Positions 6,801 to 12,376 of a stretch of 14,754 bases of DNA are shown here, in pieces. The notes beneath the pieces are model-generated. The model saw only the letters and a list, made by a program, of their open reading frames with translations, ran no database searches and was not told the origin of the DNA. Source of the DNA: Pseudomonadota bacterium (GTDB taxonomy: Bacteria; Pseudomonadota; Alphaproteobacteria; Ferrovibrionales; Ferrovibrionaceae). The position numbers and the translations under genes are program-made. The stretch spans positions 1-14,754 of the forward strand of contig JAEYSS010000286.1 of assembly GCA_023434425.1 (NCBI GenBank), given 5' to 3'. Position 1 is the first letter of the stretch, and each line of letters opens with the position of its first letter.

Positions 6801-8209
6801 AGATCCGCGACCGTCAGGCCGAGATGGTGCGCCGGGAAGCCGAGCGCCAGTCAAGGCTGGCCGCACTGGCCGAGCAGAAACAGCAGACCGAAGGCGAGAT
6901 TGCCGAAACCGCGCAGGCCCGCGAAGCCGAGGAAGCAGCCCTCGCCGCGATGCCGCCGGAAGACGAAGTGCGCCAGCTGATCGGCCTGCTGCGCGAGGAA
7001 CTGACCGTGCTGCGCCAGGCGCTGGTCGAGCGCCGCGCCGCGCTGGAGCAGTTGCGCCTCGATGCCCAGGCGCGCACTCGCCGCCTGGAGGCCATCGTCA
7101 TCGAGCGCCGCGCCGCCAATGCGCGCAACGAAAGCGCCTCGCAGCAGTTGGCCCAGCTCGGTGCCCGCCAGGCCGAAGCCACCGCCGAACTGGAAAAGCT
7201 GGAGCAGATTCCGCGCGAACTCGAGACCCGCCGCAGCGCGCTGCAGGAACAGATCGACATCGCCGAGATCGCCCGCAAGGAAGCCGCCGACCATCTGGCC
7301 AATGCCGAAGGCGCGCAGCAACTCGCCGCCCGCACGGCGCGTGAAATCGAGCAGCTGCTGGGCGCCGGCCGCGAAGCCCGCGTGAAGGCCGAAAGCGACC
7401 TGGAACATCAGCGCGTCAGTCTGGACGAGCTGGCGATCCGCGTGCGCGAGGTGCTCGATTGCACGCTGGATGCCGTGCTCAAGGCCGGCGAAGTCGAAGA
7501 CGACGAGGAATTCCCCGAACTTCACACCGTGGAAAACCGCCTCGAACGCCTCCGCAAGGAGCGCGACAATATGGGGCCGGTCAACCTGCGCGCCGAACTC
7601 GAAGCCAACGAGGTGGAAGAGAAGCTCACCGCGCTCTCGACCGAACAGACCGATCTGGTCTCCGCCATCGACAAGCTGCGCCAGGGCATCACCAGTCTGA
7701 ACAAGGAAGGGCGCGAGCGCCTGCTGGAGGCTTTCCAGAAGGTCGACGGCCATTTCCAGAAGCTGTTCGTCGAGGTCTTCGGCGGTGGCAAGGCGCATCT
7801 TCAGCTGGTGGAATCCGACGATCCGCTGCAGGCGGGCCTGGAAATCTACGCCTCGCCGCCGGGCAAGCGCCTGCAGGTGATGTCGCTGCTCTCGGGCGGC
7901 GAGCAGGCGCTGACCGCGCTGTCGCTGTTGTTCGCGGTCTTCCTCACCAACCCGGCGCCGATCTGCGTGCTGGACGAAGTGGACGCCCCGCTCGACGACG
8001 CCAATGTCGAGCGCCTGTGCAACCTGATGGAAGCGATGGCGCGCCAGACCTCGACGATGGGCGAGGGCACGCGCTTCGTGGTGGTGACCCACCATCCGAT
8101 CACCATGGCGCGCATGGACCGCCTGTTCGGCGTCACCATGGCCGAACGCGGCGTCTCCACGCTGGTCAGCGTCGACCTCGCCGGCGTCGAAGAGCTCAAG
8201 GCGGCGTGA
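3872..8209 (+). CDS. smc: Chromosome segregation ATPase SMC with unusually long, repeat-expanded arms
   Basis: SMC ATPase of the bacterial condensin (partners ScpA and ScpB, not in this window), which extrudes DNA loops and helps separate chromosomes. The GTG at 3872 has AAGGGAG five nt upstream. Head, N-terminal half: Walker A GPNGCGKS (31-38) and Q-loop Gln146. Head, C-terminal half: signature LSGGEQ (1340-1345), Walker B with Asp1368-Glu1369, a D-loop, and H-loop His1407. The hinge spans about 652-769 and is of alphaproteobacterial type (VEPGFEKALGAAL to DGFTVKAGAPT). The arms are about 170-650 and 770-1285. Total length is 1445 aa against roughly 1150 usual for the class. Two arrays of eight 18-residue units (463-606 and 835-978) account for the 288-residue excess. 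All catalytic motifs are intact and the frame is open, so the gene should be functional. Confidence 0.97.
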   Translation: MQFTKLRLSGFKSFVEPTDFIIHPGLTGIVGPNGCGKSNLVEALRWVMGENSAKRMRGTGMDDMIFAGTATRPARNIAEVTLTLDNKTRTAPAAFNEMEEVAITRKIEREKGSDYSINGNDVRMRDVQLLFADLASGANSPAMVSQGRVGAIINAKPTDRRMLLEEAAGISGLHSRRHEAELRLKAAESNLERVVDVIGQLDNQLQSLKRQARQASRYRNIAGQIRKTEAILFHLKHDALKHALAEAEQALHAAEREVADRTLQVSEAHEAERIAAEALPPLRQHEAEAGARLHRLTVAREGLEAESARAQEAAEAVRARLAQIGADAERESALSQDAEETVARLATETEQLEALRAGEAEAQTAAEASVAEAQGKVDAGQGELDALTGRAAEEQAQRARLRQAIEEAGRRLERLNARLTELNAEEARLNEQTEALVEAETITAEVEARQAAVEMARNALDGVEAEHAQKIDEARQAYEAVEAEQARLIDAARAALEAVEAEHAQKIEAARQAMAGLDAEHEQKIEAARAGLAAVEGEHAQKIEAARSGLNAVEAEHAQKIEQARAGLNAVEAEQAQKIDEAREGVNAIEAEHAEKIAEARRGVEAAEAARAAQQQAEQASRDAWQGVQGELTRLKAEETGLTKLLKLDESNLFPPLIDQVTVEPGFEKALGAALADELNAATDPNAPMHWDALPPLTDAPALPFGAEPLSKYVTGATALQRRLSQIGLVSDDADGARLRADLKLGQRLVTKSGALWRWDGFTVKAGAPTSASIKLEQRNRLADLREELRELEGKLNEAQRAYEDARQATEQAAQAERAARQGVAAAEEQRNVARQQANQLVQAAEQARNEVRQQAASVVQQAEQARNEARQQAASVVQAAEQARNEARGQAAGVVQIAERAALEARERAAQAVAGAERDRQGARDQANQGIAQAERERNTAREHANQGIAAAERERNAARERANQDIARADRELGQIRDRQAEMVRREAERQSRLAALAEQKQQTEGEIAETAQAREAEEAALAAMPPEDEVRQLIGLLREELTVLRQALVERRAALEQLRLDAQARTRRLEAIVIERRAANARNESASQQLAQLGARQAEATAELEKLEQIPRELETRRSALQEQIDIAEIARKEAADHLANAEGAQQLAARTAREIEQLLGAGREARVKAESDLEHQRVSLDELAIRVREVLDCTLDAVLKAGEVEDDEEFPELHTVENRLERLRKERDNMGPVNLRAELEANEVEEKLTALSTEQTDLVSAIDKLRQGITSLNKEGRERLLEAFQKVDGHFQKLFVEVFGGGKAHLQLVESDDPLQAGLEIYASPPGKRLQVMSLLSGGEQALTALSLLFAVFLTNPAPICVLDEVDAPLDDANVERLCNLMEAMARQTSTMGEGTRFVVVTHHPITMARMDRLFGVTMAERGVSTLVSVDLAGVEELKAA
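5258..5689 (+). repeat. In-frame tandem array, 8 x 54 bp, SMC N-terminal arm
   Basis: Eight consecutive 18-codon units encode SMC residues 463-606 with no gaps. A typical unit is VEAEHAQKIEAARSGLNA. Nearly invariant positions are a hydrophobic residue at 1, Glu/Asp 2, Glu 4, Lys or Leu 8, Ile 9, Ala 12, Arg 13 and Ala/Gly 18. Neighbouring units differ at many synonymous sites (gcc/gcg, gag/gaa, cat/cac), so the array is old rather than a fresh slippage product. A degenerate ninth unit may follow. Confidence 0.92.
6374..6805 (+). repeat. In-frame tandem array, 8 x 54 bp, SMC C-terminal arm
   Basis: Eight consecutive 18-codon units encode SMC residues 835-978, the same unit length and copy number as the N-terminal-arm array but a different sequence. 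Early units read RQQAASVVQAAEQARNEA and later ones REHANQGIAAAERERNAA. Shared positions are Arg 1, Ala 4, a hydrophobic residue or Ile at 8, Ala 11 and Glu/Asp 12. The first three units are the most alike. A faint ninth unit may precede the array. The array begins about 65 residues after the hinge; the N-arm array ends about 45 residues before it. Confidence 0.9.
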
Positions 8210-8224
8210 GACGATAAGGCGTGG

Positions 8225-8247
8225 ATGCCCGGGTCAAGCCCGGGCAT
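8225..8247 (+). repeat. Palindromic intergenic repeat, copy 1
   Basis: Arms ATGCCCGGG and CCCGGGCAT form a perfect 9-bp stem around loop TCAAG, flanked by GTGG and GACG. It resembles the dispersed short palindromes common between alphaproteobacterial genes. It starts 15 bp after the smc stop, in a convergent gap, where it could also act in 3'-end formation, although no U-tract follows. Confidence 0.75.
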
Positions 8248-8278
8248 GACGTTACGAATTTGACAAAACTCTCTCGTC

Positions 8279-8301
8279 ATGGCCGGGCTTGACCCGGCCA
8301 T
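8279..8301 (-). repeat. Palindromic intergenic repeat, copy 2 (inverted)
   Basis: Arms ATGGCCGGG and CCCGGCCAT form a perfect 9-bp stem around CTTGA, which is the reverse complement of the loop in copies 1 and 3. This copy is therefore in the opposite orientation. Compared with copy 1, the fourth base pair is switched from C-G to G-C on both sides, a compensatory change. Confidence 0.75.
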
Positions 8302-8321
8302 CTCATGCAAATTTGAGCGAG

Positions 8322-8344
8322 ATCCTCGGGTCAAGCCCGAGGAT
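8322..8344 (+). repeat. Palindromic intergenic repeat, copy 3
   Basis: Arms ATCCTCGGG and CCCGAGGAT form a perfect 9-bp stem around TCAAG, followed by GACA as in copy 1. Arm bases differ from the other copies but remain fully paired. It ends 13 bp before the stop codon of the convergent pentapeptide-repeat gene. Confidence 0.75.
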
Positions 8345-8357
8345 GACAGCGGGGTAG

Positions 8358-9290
8358 TTACAGACTTCCCGCCGGCATGAAGCCGAAGGCGCCGTCCAGC
8401 ATGGCGCCGCGGAAGTCGGCCTGCTCAAGCCGCGTGCGGCTCAAGTTCGCATTGCGCAGATCCGTGCAGATCAGCTTGGCGCCGGAGAGATCCGCGCCGG
8501 CGAGATTGACCTCGCTTAAATCGGCGCCGCTCAGGTCGGCGGCGATCAGCTTCGCACCGGCGAGGTTCAGGCCATGCAGCACGGCGCGGCTGCCGCGCCG
8601 ACCGTCACTGTGAATCCATTCGGCATGCTGGGCGATGGCTTCCGCCAGATGCTCCGCCGTCATCGGCCGCTCCACCTTGCCGCCGGCCGCCTCGATCATT
8701 TCCGCCATGCCGGCGCCCAGATCGGTCTTGGCGAAATTCGCACCGCGCAGATCGGCGCCGCGGAAGCTGACATTGTCCAGTCGTGCAAAGGCAAAAGACG
8801 TATCTTGAAGATTGGCCTTGTCGAAGGCCGCCTCGACCAGCGTGGCGCCCGAGAAACTCGCGCCAGTGATCTTGGCCGAATGTAGCCGGGTGGCCTGGCT
8901 GGCGTAATCGATCGACACTTGATAGGGCCCGAGCTGGGCATCGTTGAAGCGGGTATTGGTCAGCACGGCGCGGCTCAGGTCGGCGCCGCGCAGATCGGCC
9001 CGGATGAAATTCGCCGAGGTCAGATCGGCCGCGCTCAGGTCGCAGGCCATCATCTCGGCTTCGGCGAAGCTGCTTTCGCGCAGATCGGCGCAGGACAGCT
9101 TGCACAGCGGCAGCGAGGCGCGCGTCAGGTTCTTGCCCATCAGCTTGATGGCGCCGAAGTCGATGCGCTCGCATTGCAGGCGGCGGCCGATCTGCACCTG
9201 CTTGCCCAGCGAGGAAATGAAACGGGAATGCGACTCCAGCAGCTCGCTGAAGCTGGGCGGGCAGGGCGCGTAGGCGGCCAGGGAGTTCAT
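8358..9290 (-). CDS. Pentapeptide-repeat protein with a split array
   Basis: 310-aa protein dominated by A(D/N)LXX-type pentapeptides, which fold as a right-handed quadrilateral beta-helix. After an N-terminal region without repeats (1-44), array one covers about 45-192 (ADLRESSFAEAEM, ADLRGADLSRA, ADLRGANFAKTDL). It is interrupted by a helical-looking linker (193-236) containing QHAEWIHSDGRRGSR, and array two covers about 237-301 (NLAGAKLIAADLSGADLSEV). The linker pattern H-x2-W-x2-S-x-G ahead of a second array recurs, as I recall, in alphaproteobacterial pentapeptide proteins. There is no signal peptide, membrane segment or enzymatic domain, so it is probably cytoplasmic. The substrate or partner is unknown; gyrase protection as in Qnr proteins is possible but nothing here shows it. 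The ATG at 9290 has only a poor Shine-Dalgarno sequence. Confidence 0.88.
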   Translation of the reverse strand: MNSLAAYAPCPPSFSELLESHSRFISSLGKQVQIGRRLQCERIDFGAIKLMGKNLTRASLPLCKLSCADLRESSFAEAEMMACDLSAADLTSANFIRADLRGADLSRAVLTNTRFNDAQLGPYQVSIDYASQATRLHSAKITGASFSGATLVEAAFDKANLQDTSFAFARLDNVSFRGADLRGANFAKTDLGAGMAEMIEAAGGKVERPMTAEHLAEAIAQHAEWIHSDGRRGSRAVLHGLNLAGAKLIAADLSGADLSEVNLAGADLSGAKLICTDLRNANLSRTRLEQADFRGAMLDGAFGFMPAGSL

Positions 9291-9429
9291 TCTTGGGCTG
9301 TCATTCGAAGGGCTTCGGATCGCCCGTCAGTATGACGCAGCCGCCGGCCGGCTGGAACGGAAATATTCCGGTCGTAATGCAACGACAGGCTGCGAATCGC
9401 CCGGCGCCGGGTTTTGCTGCAATCCGGCC

Positions 9430-10422
9430 CTAGAGCAGGCCGGCAATCACGCGATCCGGCGGGGCATGGCCGTCGGCGAAGGTCTTGATATTGATCAGCA
9501 CCTTCTCGCCCATGTCGATGCGGCCTTCCAGGGTGGCCGAGCCCATATGCGGCAGCAGGATCACGTTGCTGAGTTCCAGCAGCTTCGGATTCACCGCCGG
9601 CTCATGTTCGAACACGTCGAGGCCGGCGCCGGCGATCTCGCCCTTGCGCAGTTTCCGCACCAGCGCGTTCTCGTCGATGATCTCGCCGCGCGCGGTGTTC
9701 ACCACATAGGCATGCGGCGGCAGCAGGTCGAGCCGGCGCGCCGACAGCAGGTGGAAGGTGGCCGGCGTATGCGGGCAGTTCACCGAGATGATGTCCATGC
9801 GGGCCAGCATCTGGTCGAGGCTTTCCCAGTAGGTCGCCTCCAGCTCCTGCTCGATACTCTCATGCACGCGCTTACGGTTGTGATAGTGGATCGACAGGCC
9901 GAACGCCTTGGCGCGGCGGGCGACGGCCTGGCCGATGCGGCCCATGCCGATGATGCCGAGCCGCTTGCCCCAGATGCGCTGGCCCAGCATCCAGGTCGGC
10001 GACCAGCCTTCGAACTTGCCCTCGCGCAACGCCAGCGCGCCCTGCACCAGGCGGCGCGGCACGGCCAGGATCAGCGCCATGGTCATGTCGGCGGTATCTT
10101 CGGTCAGCACGCCCGGCGTGTTGGTGACGGTGATGCCGCGCCCTCGTGCGGCGGCCAGGTCGATATGGTCGACGCCGGTGCCGAAATTGGCGATCAGCCG
10201 GAAGTTCGGCCCGGCATGGGCCAGCACGGCACCGTCGATGCGGTCGGTGATGGTCGGCACCAGCACGTCGGCGGTCTTCACCGCGTCGATCAGCTCGGCC
10301 TGGCTCATCGGCTTGTCGGCGATGTTCAGCCGGGTATCGAACAGCTCCATCATCCGGGTTTCGATCGGATCCGGCAGCTTGCGGGTCACGATCACCAGGG
10401 GGCGCTTTTTCGACGTGGGCAT
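9430..10422 (-). CDS. gyaR: D-2-hydroxyacid dehydrogenase (glyoxylate/hydroxypyruvate reductase type)
   Basis: Cytoplasmic NAD(P)H-dependent dehydrogenase of the D-isomer-specific 2-hydroxyacid family, 330 aa (a usual length). It likely reduces glyoxylate to glycolate and/or hydroxypyruvate to D-glycerate. The catalytic domain halves flank a Rossmann domain with GMGRIG (159-164). The catalytic triad is Arg245 (NTARGEIID), Glu274 (DVFEHEP) and His292 (LPHMGSAT), with the same 29-residue Arg-Glu spacing as E. coli SerA. The substrate loop is IANFGTGVDHIDL (77-89). The full sequence closely matches what is usually annotated D-glycerate dehydrogenase/GyaR in alphaproteobacteria. Substrate preference and NADH versus NADPH use are inferred. 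It has 183 bp of non-coding DNA upstream and 139 bp downstream, so it is probably a single-gene unit. Confidence 0.9.
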   Translation of the reverse strand: MPTSKKRPLVIVTRKLPDPIETRMMELFDTRLNIADKPMSQAELIDAVKTADVLVPTITDRIDGAVLAHAGPNFRLIANFGTGVDHIDLAAARGRGITVTNTPGVLTEDTADMTMALILAVPRRLVQGALALREGKFEGWSPTWMLGQRIWGKRLGIIGMGRIGQAVARRAKAFGLSIHYHNRKRVHESIEQELEATYWESLDQMLARMDIISVNCPHTPATFHLLSARRLDLLPPHAYVVNTARGEIIDENALVRKLRKGEIAGAGLDVFEHEPAVNPKLLELSNVILLPHMGSATLEGRIDMGEKVLINIKTFADGHAPPDRVIAGLL

Positions 10423-10488
10423 GAGGCGTTTCCGCTTCCCGGCAGGAGTGTTTCGGACTGAGTTTCTCGCGCTTCTCTAGCAGATCGA

Positions 10489-10515
10489 CCCGGCCGAGAC
10501 AAACCCTCGACCGGG
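10489..10515 (-). other. Strong hairpin between the lipoprotein gene and gyaR
   Basis: As minus-strand RNA the segment gives arms CCCGGUCGAG and CUCGGCCGGG, ten pairs with one U-G wobble, around a 7-nt loop. The plus-strand RNA would carry a C-A mismatch instead, which favours a minus-strand role. No U-run follows. It may mark the 3' end of the lipoprotein transcript or lie in the gyaR leader; the sequence does not decide. Confidence 0.35.
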
Positions 10516-10605
10516 CCGAAAGCCTTCGCCTAAAGCATGACCTTGCGGCAGGTGTCGACTCCGTCCGTTCGTATGCAAACGGAAGGATTCCAGTGGTTTA
10601 ATGCC

Positions 10606-11217
10606 TTACCGGACGTAAAGCGGCATATACTGGCGAATGTTGCGCTCCAGCTCGCGATTGACGTCCATCATGGTCTCGCGCACCAGCTCGTGGATCAGGC
10701 GGTCGCGGTCGTTCAGCGTCGCCTTCTCGCTCATCGAATTGGAACGCCGCGCCGAGGCCTGGGCCTCGCCGACGCGGAAGCCGCGGGCATCGCGCACCTC
10801 GACCGCCATTTCCACCTCGGTGTCGAAGCGGGCGACCTGGTCCTCGGTGAAGCTGCCGCGCAGGCCCGGCGTCTTCTTCAGGTCGATTTCGGTCACGCTC
10901 GCCTTGCGGACGATGACGGTGACGCGGTTCTGCTGGCTGTTGTCGACCGCGACCCGGTCGCGCGTCCAGCGCATCGCCACGCTGGCCGGCGGCTGCGGGA
11001 TCGCCAGCTCGATATGCGGCGGCTGCGCGGTGGGCTGGTATTCCATGATGGTTTCCACCGAACTGGCGGCGAAGGTCAGCTTGGGCTGATTGGCGAAGGT
11101 GATCTCGGGCAGGATCGACTTTTCCATCGGGCCGCCGCAGGCGGCGGCGGCGAGGGCGAGGCCGGCCACGACGAACAGCCGCGGCAGGGCGAACAGGGTG
11201 GCGAGGCGGGTAGACAT
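10606..11217 (-). CDS. Putative lipoprotein of unknown function
   Basis: 203-aa protein with an N-terminal export signal ending LALAAAAC, giving a candidate lipidated Cys27 followed by GGP. The -3 position is Ala rather than the usual Leu, so the lipobox is imperfect. The mature part has no motif I can name. It includes MRWTRDRVAVDN, then KKTPGLRGSFTEDQVARFD and a charged helical C-terminus (about 160-203) with HELVRETMMDVNRELERNIR. I believe similar lipoproteins of about 200 aa occur in Rhodospirillales without assigned function. The ATG at 11217 was chosen over an in-frame start at 11325 because AAGGAG (11232-11227) lies 9 nt before it and the signal peptide then begins correctly. It is 188 bp from hslO and probably has its own promoter. 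Confidence 0.78.
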   Translation of the reverse strand: MSTRLATLFALPRLFVVAGLALAAAACGGPMEKSILPEITFANQPKLTFAASSVETIMEYQPTAQPPHIELAIPQPPASVAMRWTRDRVAVDNSQQNRVTVIVRKASVTEIDLKKTPGLRGSFTEDQVARFDTEVEMAVEVRDARGFRVGEAQASARRSNSMSEKATLNDRDRLIHELVRETMMDVNRELERNIRQYMPLYVR

Positions 11218-11244
11218 GGGTCGTTTCTCCTTGTTTTCCGCCCC

Positions 11245-11274
11245 CAAATAGGCGGCGAAAGTGGGCAATTTCAA
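11245..11274 (-). promoter_or_regulatory. Predicted promoter of the lipoprotein gene
   Basis: On the minus strand TTGAAA (11274-11269) matches the -35 consensus at five of six positions. An 18-nt spacer leads to TATTTG (11250-11245), a weak -10. The predicted start is about 20 nt before the ATG at 11217, with the Shine-Dalgarno AAGGAG in between. Confidence 0.3.
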
Positions 11275-11288
11275 GGCCCGGCCATGAC
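11271..11288 (+). repeat. Possible half-copy of the intergenic palindrome
   Basis: TCAAGGCCCGGCCATGAC resembles the loop and right arm of the repeats at 8225-8344 (TCAAG, a CCCGGGCAT-like arm, then GAC), with one extra G. The matching left arm is missing. It could be a decayed copy or chance in GC-rich DNA. It overlaps the predicted -35 of the lipoprotein gene. Confidence 0.25.
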
Positions 11289-11405
11289 AAGCGCGGGATC
11301 GTTTGCCCAGTGGCGGGACGATCATGCGGGATGTCGGCAGGCGGCGGGTTGGCCGGCCTTATGCGAAGAAACGCCTGAAAACCGGTTTTGTCGCCCGGTC
11401 CTGTG

Positions 11406-12344
11406 TCAGTTTGGCGCCGCGCCGGCCTGAACGCTGTCGGCCGGGAAACTGTAGGCGTCGCTGCAGAACTGGCAGGTGACGGTGATCAGCCCGTCCGGGG
11501 TGGCCATGTCGGCGATCTCGTCCGGGCTGAAGCTGGCGAGAATCCCCCGCACCTTGTCCGGCGAGCAGGTGCAGCGATCCTGCAGGGCGCCTGTCTCGTA
11601 GACCCGCACGCCGTCCTCGTGGAACAGGCGGAACAGCAGCTCGTTCTGGCCCAGCGCCGGGTCGGTCAGTTCTTCCGATTTGGTGGTGCCCAGCAGGGCC
11701 GTAACTTTTTCCCAGGCAAAGGTGCGGTCCTCCGCCGACAGGCCGCCCATCTGCAGCGGCAGCTGCTGCAGCAGGATGCCGCCGGCCCGCCAGTGTTTCC
11801 TGCCATCCGCGGTTTTGCGATGGGCGGCGGCCAGCACGATGCGGGCATTCAGCTGCTCGGACTGGGCGAAATAGGCATGTGCGGCTTCGGCGAGCGTCGC
11901 CCCCGACAGATCGACGATGCCCTGGTAGCGTTCCATATCCGGCCCCTGCGGGTCGATGGTGAAGGCGAGATAGCCCTTGCCGAGCAGCAGCGGCACCAGC
12001 GCGCGCTCCGAACCGGGGCCGAGTTCCAGCCCTTCCAGGCGTTCGGCGTCGTAACTGGCATAGCCGCGCAGGTCGCCCGGCGTGCGGAAATCCGCCACCA
12101 GCGTCGAGACAGGGCCGTCGCCCTTGGCCTGCACCGAAAAGATGCCGTCGAACTTGAGCGCGCTGGCCATGGTGGCGACCAGCACGGTGGCCTCGGCCAG
12201 CAGATGCGCGACCGGCTCGGGATAATCGTGGCGCGCCAGCATGCGGTCGAGCGCGGGGCCCAGCCGCACCAGGCGGCCGCGCGTATCGCACTGCTCGATC
12301 TGGAACGGCAGCGACAGGTCGTCGTGAAGGGATGCGGTACTCAC
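11406..12344 (-). CDS. hslO: Redox-regulated holdase chaperone Hsp33
   Basis: Cytoplasmic chaperone that is switched on when oxidants release its zinc and form disulfides; it then holds unfolding proteins. 312 aa from the GTG at 12344, a usual length. The N-terminal fold shows YPEPVAHLLAEATVLVATMA (41-60), KFDGIFSVQAKGDGPVSTLVAD (64-85) and GKGYLAFTID (122-131). The C-terminal redox switch has Cys258 and Cys260 (CTC) and Cys291 and Cys294 (CQFC), the full zinc-binding set. The GTG was chosen because the frame upstream runs through argF in another reading frame and no ATG lies between. The Shine-Dalgarno is poor (TTGGG), so translation may depend on argF, whose stop is 32 bp upstream. The argD-argF-hslO order is conserved in many alphaproteobacteria. 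Confidence 0.95.
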   Translation of the reverse strand: MSTASLHDDLSLPFQIEQCDTRGRLVRLGPALDRMLARHDYPEPVAHLLAEATVLVATMASALKFDGIFSVQAKGDGPVSTLVADFRTPGDLRGYASYDAERLEGLELGPGSERALVPLLLGKGYLAFTIDPQGPDMERYQGIVDLSGATLAEAAHAYFAQSEQLNARIVLAAAHRKTADGRKHWRAGGILLQQLPLQMGGLSAEDRTFAWEKVTALLGTTKSEELTDPALGQNELLFRLFHEDGVRVYETGALQDRCTCSPDKVRGILASFSPDEIADMATPDGLITVTCQFCSDAYSFPADSVQAGAAPN

Positions 12345-12376
12345 GGGCCCAATATAATGCGGTTGAAAGTCGGGGC

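Noticed and set aside
5258..6805. CRISPR or minisatellite reading of the 54-bp repeats
   Set aside because: The repeats are contiguous without spacers, stay in frame with smc, and vary at synonymous positions. They are coding repeats.
6851..8095. Open frame of 414 codons on the minus strand opposite the 3' part of smc
   Set aside because: It lies opposite the C-terminal arm and head of SMC, matches no family I recognise, and is explained by codon bias of the true gene.
9405..9422. CCCGGCGCCGGG followed by TTTT as a terminator
   Set aside because: The T-run follows on the plus strand, where no gene ends. For gyaR on the minus strand the order is reversed, and the palindrome has almost no loop.
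11218..11325. N-terminal extension of the lipoprotein to a start at 11325
   Set aside because: The extension lacks signal character, whereas the ATG at 11217 has AAGGAG at good spacing and begins a clean export signal.
11384..11395. AAAACCGGTTTT palindrome after hslO as a terminator
   Set aside because: A 12-bp palindrome without a loop makes a weak hairpin, and the T-run is part of the stem. Possible but not supportable.
12353..12358. TATAAT on the plus strand between argF and hslO
   Set aside because: It points into the antisense of argF with no plus-strand gene downstream and no -35 partner. It is probably fortuitous in the 32-bp gap.
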